The translations under genes were made by a program, and so were the position numbers. This document shows, piece by piece, positions 39,101 through 50,900 of a DNA stretch of 64,000 nucleotides; within the stretch, counting starts at the first letter, position 1; each line of letters opens with the position of its first letter. The notes under the pieces are model-generated. The model did not search any database and was not told the origin of the DNA. It was given only the letters and a program-made list of their open reading frames with translations. The DNA is from Xylocopa sonorina (taxonomy: Eukaryota; Arthropoda; Insecta; Hymenoptera; Apidae), in contig NC_135197.1 in NCBI RefSeq assembly GCF_050948175.1, positions 2,188,501 through 2,252,500 of the forward strand, read 5' to 3'.

Positions 39101-39334
39101 TACAGCGTGGCGGCACGATGGCATCCGGTGATCCGAGATCTTGAACCGCAACAATCACCGCGATGTCACTTTTTCCGGAACAATTCGTCTTCGTTGGTGA
39201 TGGAGTACTCTTTTTACAACGAAGGGACAGACCGCGAAGAAACTGCGCAAATCCGACAGAATCGCCGATACTATTTGGAAACAGCGCGCTTTAAAAGCGT
39301 GCCAGATTTGATTCGAGACCTCGAGTTCAATTGA
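39101..39334 (+). CDS. In-frame C-terminal extension of the GPCR (readthrough or alternative exon)
   Basis: Directly after the TAG the same frame stays open for 77 codons to TGA at 39332-39334. The composition is GC-rich and protein-like (for example PVIRDLEPQQSPRCHFF and QNRRYYLETARFKSVPDLI), unlike the AT-rich DNA before and after. It could be translated by UAG readthrough. Alternatively, splicing to tacag (39105) reads ACC then VAARWHP in the correct phase and bypasses the TAG, though that acceptor lacks a good pyrimidine tract. Confidence 0.5.
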   Translation, partial: YSVAARWHPVIRDLEPQQSPRCHFFRNNSSSLVMEYSFYNEGTDREETAQIRQNRRYYLETARFKSVPDLIRDLEFN

Positions 39335-42300
39335 CATGCTATCCGCGACGAGTTACGTTATTTATTGTAAGCATACCGTGTCACGGATAACGATTCAGGA
39401 TTAAACACGCTCGTTGATGAACGTTATATAACTTCCTACTAATCGAAGGTTTAAGGTTTTTTTATTATAGATTGTATCGATATTTAATCGAGAAAGCCAG
39501 AGTATATCGTATTGGAAACTAAGTGTACGATTTTTCATAATTTGAGTTAGAGCGTAAACACATGTCTGTAGTGTTAAGTAAACATATAAGAGTAATCAAA
39601 CAAAAAGTAATAATAAATTAGGCGAGTTATGTAGTTGTATCAGTTTTAATGCTCTTTTGTAATTTGGCTTAAGGTATTGGGAAAGTGAAAGGTTTTTCAT
39701 ATTATTGTCTGCCGTGGAATTATTTTATGCAATTGAAGTATATGTCATTATTTCTCAACGGTATATCAACATAATAATCGCACAAATTATGCATATATAA
39801 TACAATAGCATTTAAGAAATTGCAATAATATTTTTATTAGATTCAATTCATCTGTTATACTATATATATTTCTTCTCTTTTAAAGTTATTATTATATATA
39901 CTTAAAAGAATTCATTGTAAAGCAGTTGGCATAGAAAATTATATTAATCTTTAAAGAGAACTTATTTTAGGATTCAATTTAAACAATCCATAATACAGTC
40001 TCAATATAATAATTTATTGATATTATTTTCGTTTATTTTCTCTTAAAACAGGAATTTTTAGACATACGCTGATCTAAATTGCAGAAATTATTTAACTACT
40101 CAAAGAAATATATTTTAATTATATTTTTGTGTCGTGCTTAGAAAATCATACGATGACAAATACGATTAAAATTTTATTTTAAATAATATCTGCAGACGAA
40201 ACTACTTTTCGTATTACTTAAAATTCTGTTAAATCAATCAAATCGTTTATGATTAATATTATTTCAAAGAACTTCAGCATTTATGAAACCTTCTATATTC
40301 CCACCGTTCAATCTAAATTCCTTTAAAAAATTTTACTTTTGCTCTGGCAAATTGTACTTATGTAGTAGAGTTACTTTTTTTATTCGAAGATATTGAGGTA
40401 TACTCGCCTGCGTGTATATTGCGCGTGTTTCATTAATTTGTTGCAAGAATAAAACATTTAGTGAGAAGATATTTTATGATGTTATAAATTGTACGGTACG
40501 GAAGATGATAAATAAGTTGATCGTTACCGTTATTACAATACGCTGCCCTCTGCTACATGTGGTGGTGAAGTATAATATAATAGTCTGACCATTTGTAAAT
40601 CGAATGTAACGTCGACGCATAAAAGTAATGATGCGTACAGGAGATATTTGATTATATTAAATAACGGAAAAACGGGAGAAGTTACGGAAATTAGAAGATA
40701 CTTATTGATGTACCATTTATAAAATAGATGATTCAAGGACTGTTGTATAAGCTTGAAAAATCGTTCTTATAATAGACACTTATTCGTATAAAAAAATTCC
40801 TAAACCGTGGACATAGCCGTGCGATGTTAAAATAGAAACGTAATAGTATATCTGTGTACATCAATATTACATTCTGCAACGCTGTATAGTATAAGTGTTT
40901 TACGAGTGAATGAAAAGCGACACGGGTGAATCTCTTAGGGAATTGCGAATGAAACGGTTATATAACTTACACCAATAACATTGTAAATAAAGAAAAAGGG
41001 AAAGAGAGTTAGGTTCGTGCAAATTATGCTTCTAAATAGTTTCCATTATAAAGATTTAGGAGTAATTCTAATGGTACATACATATTTTGTATCATTTTTA
41101 ATAAATGAGAGATGTCCAACTTGTTTTAATTGTACATTTAAAAATTAATCAATATTTCTGTTGATCAGAATATTTCGGAGATGAGTGGAAATATAATTAC
41201 GAAAATAATTATAAATTCTTGTTTATGAAACTCTTGTGCATATAGTAAAATAGTAACAATTGTACCATACTGTACAATATACAGTAATTGCAAATGTCGT
41301 TCATTACAATTCTTTTTTTTTTTTAACGTGAAATGTTTTGTAGTATTATATTTATATATAGGTCGTATATATAAATGTCAATATAAACATATACGGTAGT
41401 ACTTACCGCATTATTGAAAGCATTATGATAAAGAATTTAGTACGTTACCCTTTGATCAATTTTTCTTAATGTTTCTAGGTCTTTAGCGAATATCTTCTTT
41501 TTTTATCGTTTACTGTGGCTTACACCTAAGTTTTGTATAATACGTAGTTGAATAGCTGTGCTTAATTCTGCAACTGTAGTAACCAGACGATCAGGACATC
41601 TTAAAAACCTCTGTAAGGTCTTATTAAGGGTTTAAGTGCATTTTGTCTAAACATCGGATTTTAGAAAACAGAATGTCTTAAATGTTTACAAAACAGATGT
41701 AACGGCGTGTGAAAACGCATACGAATTATCTCCAATGTTTCTCGAAAAAATTATGAAATAAGCATCAAAGATTAATTATGAAATGGACGTTTGTAAGACG
41801 TCCTGTATTATCTGCACTGATAGAGTATAATATTACGGTTCATTTTCTAAATAATTAACGATGATTTACATATAATAAGAAAAGAAATGCAATGGTGAAT
41901 ACGTTTAATCGTGAAAGAGATAACTTTTTGAATAAATCATACCTTTAGGTCCATGTTGTTGAAAAAAAAGAAAAAAAACGAGAAGAACAAATGAACGATT
42001 GTACATTGATCTTCCATAATATCACGATACATTAATGTATGTAACCATTGAATTGTTGTTGAAATATAAGAGCGAAACACTGCCTGTTGGCTTTGCCAAC
42101 AATGTGAAAGCTCCTCCATACCGATATAATGAAACATTTGACGTTGCCTCGAGCACAAATAGCTCCTTATCAAATAGGGCACAAATCATTTTTGTATCGA
42201 ACAAGACAACGCGTATCAATTTTTGCGTAATCAAAACCCTAGTGTAGGTACGACTAGTGAAATGCCAAATGCCGATAATTATATAGACAAATTACTTTTT

Positions 42301-43987
42301 AGTAGTGAAATTAATCATTTTTAAGTCATTACTTTACCAAAATGATTGCCTTAATCGAAGGAATTTGTTATGGTATTGGTAACACAGATATATGAGTAAA
42401 TATAATCAATCTATACTGAGGAAGCAATTTGGATTTAGTAGATCTCTAAAGAATTCAATTTTATACGGAAATTTACAAAAAGGTGGATGCATCTTTGACG
42501 ATCGAAATTTTGAAGATCTGATTTATTTAAATTCACCTTTACATTGCATACATTGCAAACACGTGCTGTATTAAATAAAAATTTAAATATTACTTTAGCA
42601 AGTAGTTAATGAAAATATTGTTACAATATTATTAATTTACTTTAGGAAAACATGCAGTAAGATATTTCTTTAAGTAATAAAAATTGCTTTGAAAATTAAA
42701 AAATACTTGATATATATTTAAAAGAAATTGTTTGTACCACGATTGAGAAATTTCGAATTATATGAGAGTAACTCCTCAATATAAATTGAGCATTATCAAG
42801 TATATAGACGTGTGACATTAATAATTAATATGAGGTGTATGTGCGTAATTTGTACAAACGTAGCTATACACGATATTGTTTTCTTTACAGTATAAAATAA
42901 GGGAATTTGTAATGATATAAACAAAAAATGATCGCAGGTCGGTCGATACTCTTATTACATACATACGTATATTATTACCTATGAATTTAGTTGCCCTAAA
43001 AGGGGTTGTTCATCATTGATCCTCTGATGGATCAATATTTCTTGTAAAAGAAAAATATACATTCAAATCCAGTTAATAGAGTTTATATATTTCTTCATTT
43101 TTCTTTAAATTATAATATTTCATATAATCTTATTCATTAAGTATTGCAATTCATCCTCACAAACTTTTTTATAGATAAAGAAAGCTCACAAATAACAGTG
43201 TTATTCTAACAAAATTAATTTTATCTGTATTATCCTTTAACTACACAATTTCTTTAAATTTATGGTATATAATATATTTTAATCTCACCGTTTTCAAATT
43301 TGAGCTCACTTTAATTCACAAAATTTTACTTACTCACTTCAAGAGCTTTTATTCAAGAAAAATACACATTAAAGTTTTCATAAGTCAATCAAAGATATTC
43401 TAACATTACTATACATACGATATGATAAGTATGAACTGCAAGTGGTTTGCTGCAATATCTGTTTGTACAGCCTCTAAGGCAGTGCATAAATAAATACATA
43501 TACACTTATTTAATGAATTTCCAAATTCACTAAATAATTTCCAACTTATTTTTTCTTGTAAATGATATAAAATCTGTAAACTCTTTGGACTATATCACTG
43601 AAAGTTGATGTGCCATCTTTCCTAATCAATATACTGTTAAATACTATTTAGTAAGTAAAATTTTTGAGTAGTGTGCTCTATAACATTCAATGCCAAAAAC
43701 ATTTTGTTATTAATCATTGACAAATTTTAACTTCTAATTATTTTTACTTTGGTACAGTTATTAATAAATGCATGTTAACAGTTATTTAAATATTAACATT
43801 CTGTAACTACAATAGGTCAACACGCACTCTTTCAGTTTTATAAAATTCTCTATACCTATATTTGTTATATACATACTTTGCAGTATAAAGTTCTTATATA
43901 AATAAGTGTTAGTTTGACTGTAAGTATACAACCTAAATGTAATGAACACAGCGGCTGAAAAAGTAATACATCATGTATTAATGAAGA
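39335..43987. other. Intergenic: converging 3' regions of the GPCR (+) and nurim (-) genes
   Basis: AT-rich, with candidate + strand AATAAA at about 39613. No ORF above 81 codons and no recognised family. Probably long 3' UTRs plus spacer. Confidence 0.6.
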
Positions 43988-45075
43988 TCAGAATAATTCT
44001 CTTCGCTTTCTCTTTACAAGATTAGCATGGTAACTGTAATCCTCCATATCGATAGTCCATGTTAAGGCCATATAAACTGTAAGTATTGAAGCCAATAACA
44101 GTCTATCTAACCTAAAAAGAATTAAAAAACAAAGTCAATAGTATTTATACTTTTACAAAAACTTTGAATATTATAATTAGACTATTATAGAAGTGTTTAG
44201 CGCACATAGTATGTAGAAATGTATACATTTAAAATAAATTACAAATTATAATACTTTAATTATCCTTATAAAAATATGGATTTTCATAAGCATCCATAAT
44301 CTAGTTATAACATTATTCCAAGAATATCTTACGTCATGTAAGGATAAATCCATAAAATGATGAGGAATCCTATAAAACTTGGATGTCTCATATGCGAGTA
44401 ATAACGCAATAAGTTTTTAGATTTTATTGGCGACGGATTTGCTTTGGACGAAAATTTATAGTATACTTGTTTTACTCCAATTAATTCAGATATATCCATC
44501 ATCAAACAGCCACTGTAGATTACTGACCATGCGAATACATGGAAACCAGTGAATGTGTAGCATAAAATATTACTAGAAGAGGTATCAAGTTTCCATAGTA
44601 TAACAGATGAAATGATTTCCCATTTGTTAATTAATAAATGGAGAACCATAGCACTAACAACATTATAAATACATCTTTCCATGTAGTCCATACGTAGGTT
44701 ACAAAATAAATGTTTTACAAAGTCACTGGCCATCAGGGAGTGTTGCAACATAAAAATACTTAACAAAGATGTATTTGTTATTAGGAACCATAGCAATGAA
44801 TCATTGTTTTCATCTGAAATAGAAGTTTTTCAAATATAACTGATATGTAATTTCTAATGTAAATGTAATTTGTTTACAAATGTTATTGCTATTACTAGCG
44901 CTATTATTATTATTGCTACTATTAATTGCGTTCAATTGTTACCTTTGTTTGATGAAATGATAATTTCTTTATTTTCATTATGATTTGATAAAAAATATAT
45001 CAGGTTACACAAAACATAAGAGGTATACAAAAAGCAAACAGTACAAGTAATTACGCTAATATACTTTACAAACAT
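43988..45075 (-). CDS. Nrm: Nurim homologue (inner nuclear membrane protein), complete, three exons
   Basis: Minus-strand exons 45075-44943, 44813-44333 and 44111-43988 join in phase (G|AT and AC|G) to give 245 residues. The start ATG opens MFVKYISVITCTVCFLY, a first membrane segment. The middle exon carries the family signatures LLSIFMLQHSLMAS, a long hydrophobic stretch with GFHVFAWSVIYSG, and YYSHMRHPSFIGFLIILW. The last exon begins LDRLLLASILTVYMALTW and ends in a basic tail KRKRRELF. Nurim is a multi-pass protein of the inner nuclear membrane related to isoprenylcysteine carboxyl methyltransferases; its enzymatic role is unproven. Length is close to that of known family members and all splice sites are canonical. 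Confidence 0.95.
44112..44332 (-). other. Second intron of the nurim gene
   Basis: Minus-strand donor gtaaga after GAC and acceptor ttctttttag. 221 bases, AT-rich. Confidence 0.9.
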
Positions 45076-45890
45076 CTTTGTAAATCAATAAAAAGTCATT
45101 TACACAATAAATGGACATTTAATTAGATTGAAATTTTGATGGAAATGTTCTTGCATACGCATCGTCCTATGCGTGCATTTAGTGTGTGTGAGAGATAGAA
45201 AGAGTGTTGGCACAGTATACTATGACGTTTATTGCGCGCCTATCCCCTCTCTTGCGGCAGAGCAGCGTTTAATTCGTGCGTAAAGGCGACCATACAGATT
45301 TCGATAAACCACAAGAGTATTGTTTCAATTATTTGTTTTCTTTTTCATTTAGTTCCAATAGTTTATTTAATTCTGTTAGTTTATAAGCTATAGATACATA
45401 TAAGTTCAACAAGTTTATTTTAGAGGTTTTAATTAAAGATTGTTGATTTTCTTTGATTTTTTGATAACATTCGGCGTAAAGAATTAAAGAATGCAATTTC
45501 TAACCTTAGGAATTTATCGATTCAAAACCTATGTGCATATAATTGTAAATGTTTTTAGAAGAATTGCAGGTTACTTTGACGCCATTATGGCTTTTATTTA
45601 TAGTTCATCCGCAATGAATGGAATGCATTACATGTACACGTGTATACATAATTAAGAACTATTTGCGTAGGTGTTTCTTAGACAAGATTACTAGATAACT
45701 TTCCGGCTGCCATCAGGCGTTTTAAACTTGTACGGACCAATGAAATTATAGATAGAGAAACCAATGTAGCACCATTCGAACTTATAAAATACAAAAATTT
45801 TTTCAAAATTATAAGTTTTAACTTTTATTTAGTGTAATTTTATAATAAATTATAAAATTGTATTTCCAAAGAGAGTTGTTTTAATTTACT
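45076..45890. other. Upstream region of nurim
   Basis: Probable 5' UTR and promoter of the minus-strand nurim gene. A GC-richer block at 45150-45300 includes an imperfect palindrome gcatacgcat/atgcgtgc near 45156. The remainder is AT-rich with no gene. Confidence 0.45.
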
Positions 45891-45899
45891 AATCGTTAC

Positions 45900-47135
45900 A
45901 GAATCTCTCCCAGAACTGATCTCTAAAATTCTTGCACCCTCCGAAGGCGCCTCGTCATCCCTCCTTCGATGGCTTTGAGGCCTAAAACTGCGTGCTTAGA
46001 GAGTCGGTAGCAGCCAACGCATCGAAGAACTGCGTTATCCTGCCCCTTGACCGCCGGTTGAGGCTCTGCAACGTGAGAAAGGATGTTCGTTTACATTCGG
46101 CCTTCCTGCTATGATGCCCGTCCTTGAGTCACCAAAATGCGAGTGCAGGGACCAACGAATTCGTCGTGACTTAAATTCGAATGAGTAATGTAGGAGATTT
46201 GATTCTCAACAATACTTATAAATCTAAGAAGTAAATCTAAAAGACCATCATCCGTTGTTTTCATCGTTCAAGGGCTACTTCCAACCAGAGTACCCTACCA
46301 TTACGACAGCTAAGTCAATTCGGACAGTGATGAAGCCTCCCCGCCATCACTGCCCTGAATAGCTCCGAAACTTCATGTGATGACAGATCACCCTGCCACC
46401 ATCATGAATTCAAATCCACAATCGTAACGGGAACCAATCCTCACGATCAACATGACTCAGACGTCGTGTAAACTAGACGGATCCTCCCCGTCGTAACAAT
46501 AGTGTCTGCGTTACACACGTCGTGTTGCGAGAAAACATTCTCGTCACACCCATGTCCTCTTGTGACGCCACGACGGGTTCATCACATCATCATCGCCAAG
46601 CGACTCAAACATTATATCTCGCTAGACGGGCACCCTCGGTCGTAGCAGTAACGCCAGTGTAGTTTACTATGTTGCGAGAGACTCTTCTCGTCGCACACAT
46701 GTCTTCCCGTGACGCCATAATGGGTTCATCACATCGTTATCGCCACGATCAATGCAGACATCCTGCCTCGTTAGACGAACACCTTCCGCCGGAATGACAG
46801 TGGCTCTCGTGGACGCCATACCATTCACCCTTGTCGAGTCTATTGGAGCTCAAATCCATTGTCTGCGCCCCTACGGTCTAACCACAACGGTATTGTAACG
46901 ATTATCAACCTCCATGGACGTAGCAAACGCGTCATGCAGTCCTCGTTGCAATACCTTCGTTTCTGTCATAAATCCTGTAATCATTAACTCAAAGCAAATA
47001 GCATCACCCATGATTTCAACCATTCCGCGGAGACAACCAATTTCGACCGTCGGCCTCTTAAATCCTCAATTCGTGCCGGTTGTTACAAAGAACCGCAGAG
47101 ACACGAAAAATAGTCCCTTGAACCTTGTGTGAAGT
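45900..47135. repeat. GC-rich repeat island with 149-bp tandem units, possibly LTR-derived
   Basis: GC content jumps to about 50% against AT-rich flanks, yet there is no long ORF. A 149-base unit recurs with 'tagacg' at 46474, 46623 and 46772, the last copy partial. Each unit has a 'gttgcgaga...ttctcgtcacac' segment and a 'gacgccac/gacgccat...gggttcatcacatc' segment. Read on the - strand, the side near 46130 contains 'ttggtccctgc' followed by 'attttggtgactcaagg', which resembles the primer-binding and leader region of some LTR retrotransposons. A BEL/Pao- or Gypsy-type LTR is possible but unproven. Confidence 0.6.
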
Positions 47136-47989
47136 TTCCTGCTGTCTCCTGTTGCCTGGTCTCTTCTTATCGGTTCTTTTCGTATTTCTAAATTTGTGTT
47201 AAATAATTTATTTAATTAAATTAATACAATATAGAATAAAATACAATTAGAGTTTATTTTTTAATGATACCTGTACTTATAATACAATATTTCTTATATC
47301 TAGTATCGTAAAATATTTATTATTAGAAGCATTTTAATAAACTGTACCAAACATAATATAATATTCCGCAAAGTTTCATAAAATGCTAAAATAACCTAAC
47401 CATTCCGAGTTAAGTTGGTGACATTGTAAGTGTCACTAAAAATGATATGGGGAATTTGGGGCCTCTGAATTATAAGATAGAAAGATGCTATACCTATATT
47501 CTGTTTATAATGTGAGTTGTATAGTGATAATTCTTAGAACAGTACGAATGGAAATTTTGAAATAAAATCGCTGAAATTATCCTTCTAATGAAACTAAATT
47601 AAATTAAGTAGTTCGTGAAAGAAAATCGTTATAATTGGCTGTGATTTGTCCTAAAATTGCCGTCTAGGAAAATTGAAACATGTGATAAGTTTACAGATAA
47701 CCAAAGCAGACTGTTCTCACATGTTTATGCACAAGATAAACCACGTTTCTATATTTGTGCCAAATTATTAATACCAATTTCATTGGTACTATACCTATAT
47801 GTTTATTAGTACTAGATTTGGTAATTTAACTGAGAGTTCAAAGATAAATTAAGTTCACATACAGCAAAAATAGTATTGAAACTCTTTTATGGCACATGGA
47901 CTTGGAATAGAAACAAAGCATGACGAAGAATGACCAACTTTAATTTTATATTTAATTGTAAATATTGAATATAGATATTTTATATTACA
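47136..47989. other. Upstream spacer and leader of the 1382-codon gene
   Basis: AT-rich, no ORF. The last 60 bases before the ATG are about 85% A/T. No clear promoter motif or 5' splice structure was seen. Confidence 0.5.
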
Positions 47990-50900
47990 ATGACAACAGG
48001 TGAGGCTACAATAATGGAGTCTTCACAAAATACTAAAACTATCTCAAGTAAACAAAGTGGGAGTTCAAAGGATACAGTACCCAATAAACGAAGATATTCC
48101 ATTGGAGAGGAAGATGCCACAGTACCAAAGAGGCTACGTAAGGATTCAGAAATACCTAATGGTTTAACCGATGAGTCTGGATATGATTTGCTTGACGAAT
48201 CTTACAATGCCACTTGTCATGTTAATCATTACAAAAAACATTTTCCTCGTCATCTAATAGGATTTATGTATCGGCTTGACTTACTGTTTCTTTGTTCACT
48301 TAAAAAGTTAACACTCAAACATAAATATCCTTCGCTATCATTATCACTTGAAGGTTCTAAAATTGATAAATTTGATGATATTGTTATACATTCTGAGAAG
48401 AAAATTATTCATATAAAAATTGAAAATGTGGACAAATATTACATAGATAACAGTATTAATTATGCCACATTATTTATCAGAGAAAAACAAAGCTTTTCTA
48501 TTAATAACTACTTTGACAATTTTGTTGACCATGTAATTTCTAAATCGGATGATTTTTTAGACAACATAGAACATTTTATTGTTTATACTAACGCAGGATT
48601 AGAGCTTACAGAAGAAAATAAATTGAGAAAAAGGAGATTTAAAAATTTCTATCCTCTTAAATTTGAAAATATAAACATAGAAGAGTATAGTATTTTGAAA
48701 GACTTTTTGTTTACAAACGATAATGCACAGGGACGTGCATTTTATTATTTTTCAAAAGAGACTATGACAAGGGAAGAAGTTTTAAAACTATTAAAATTCT
48801 CCTCTACTATGCAAAAAGTACTAAACGAAAAAGGATTTCCTCAGGGATTTGAAACAAGAATAAAAGAAGCATTTTTAGATAAATTAGTATTTGGAGTCAA
48901 TCAACCCAATAGAGAAGAACTAAACAGCATCGTTAAAGCTGAAATAGAAAAGAATAATGAAGTTAAAGAAAGTTATATAGCATTCTATGAAAAAATGTTA
49001 TGTGATTTAACTACTTCAATAGAGCATAAAAAATTTGCTGATAATATATTTGGAATTACATATGAATTGAATTTATTAATTTCCTTTTTGCACGCTATGT
49101 TCTTGCATACAAGTATGATCTCCATAAATTTAAAAGGAAATAACCAAGACGTATCCAATGACATTGTTATCAATTACAGAGATAGAATGACTTATGTAAA
49201 GGCTCTTAATATAAATAATGGTATCGGTTATAAGCAATTGTTTCCTTTCAAACCACAGGAAAGGAAACATAGGTTCTCTATCAATAAGTATTTTACTCTT
49301 TTTATGGAAAATTTGGAAAAAGATATAAGATATTTTATTATCTATACTAATGCAGACTTACATCTTACAGAAGAAAAAGAATTAAAAAGAAGATATTCTA
49401 GAGATTTTTATCCTTTAAAATTTAATAGTATCAATATTCAAAAGAAGAGGTACAAAATCTTAAGAGATTGTATATATTGTATAAATAAGAATGGTCTTTA
49501 TCAATTTTCACAAGAAGAAACAACAAGAGAAAAGCTTTTTGAATTGTTAAGGCTTCCTCCTTCTTTTGAAAAAGAAAAAGAAGAAGGAAGATTACCTAGT
49601 GAAATTGAAAAACAAATAAAGGAGAAATTTTTGAACAAGGTAATATTTGCAATTAATCAACCTAATACAAAGGAATTAAATAACATCATTAGAGAAGAAA
49701 TAAAAAAAAATAATATTTTACATAATTATGAACAATTACACGAAGTAGCATTACGTTGGTTAGAATCCCACGAATTTGGTCCAATTACAAAAGGAATAAT
49801 GGAAGAGCTTCTTGAAGATGTAAAAAATAATAGGTCAAGCTACAGGAAAATTCGGAAAAGAAATATTGATGAGGAGATTAAATTTGCTAAAAGCGTGGTT
49901 GGTAAAGAAGGCACACCTGCATTTAATCAGTTTTTAGAATTTTTGGTTGAAGGAGAAGGCAAAAATAATCTAGAAGTTATGAGAGACAAAGGAATAAATT
50001 TGTCACACATGTTTAGTATTTTAAGTGGAGCAAAGAGTAATGCTATAAAAGCTTTTAAGGACTTGTACAATCTTTGGTTCGATAAAGAGGGGAATAAAAC
50101 ACAATATTTAAGGACTTTAGAGAAAGAAAGAATAAATTTATCTAGTATGTCTAGTATTCTCGGAGGAGCAGGTGTTAATGCTGCTATAGCTTTTAAAGAT
50201 TTGTATGATCTTTGGTTTGACAAAGAAGGAAATAGAATGCAGTATTTAGAAACTTTAGAAAAAGAAGGAATAAGTCTGTCTAACATGTCATGTATCTTAT
50301 GTGGAGCAAGAGCTAATGCAGTAACAGCTTTCAAAAACTTGTATGGTCTTTTGTTTGATAAAGATGGAAATAAGACACAATACTTAATAACATTAGAAAA
50401 AGAAGGAATAAATTTATCTAATATATCTACTGTTTTAAGTGGTGCAAGAGCTAATACCATGAAAGCATTTAAAGACCTATATTACCTTTGGTTTGATACA
50501 GAAGGAAATAAAACACGATATTTAAAGACCTTAGAAAAGGAAGGAATAAATTTATCACATATATCGAGTGTCTTAAGTGGAGCAAAAGCTAAAGCTGTAA
50601 AAACTTTTAAAAATCTATTTGATTTTTGGTTTGACGGGCAAGGAAATAAAACACAATATTTAAAAACTTTAGAAAAAGAAGGAATAAATCTGCTTCATAT
50701 ATCCAGAATTCTAAACGGAGCGGCGACCAATGCTGATAAAGCTTTCAAGGACTTGTATAACCTTTGGTTCGATGAAGAAGAAAATAAAAAGCAATATTTA
50801 ATAACTCTGGAGAGGGAAAATATAAAAATACTCAGTGTATCCAATATTTTACATGGGGCAGGAAGTAATGCTGCAAAAGCTTTTAAAGAGTTATATGATC

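Noticed and set aside
46914..47132. 72-codon frame in the repeat island
   Set aside because: Short, non-conserved-looking and embedded in repetitive non-coding DNA.
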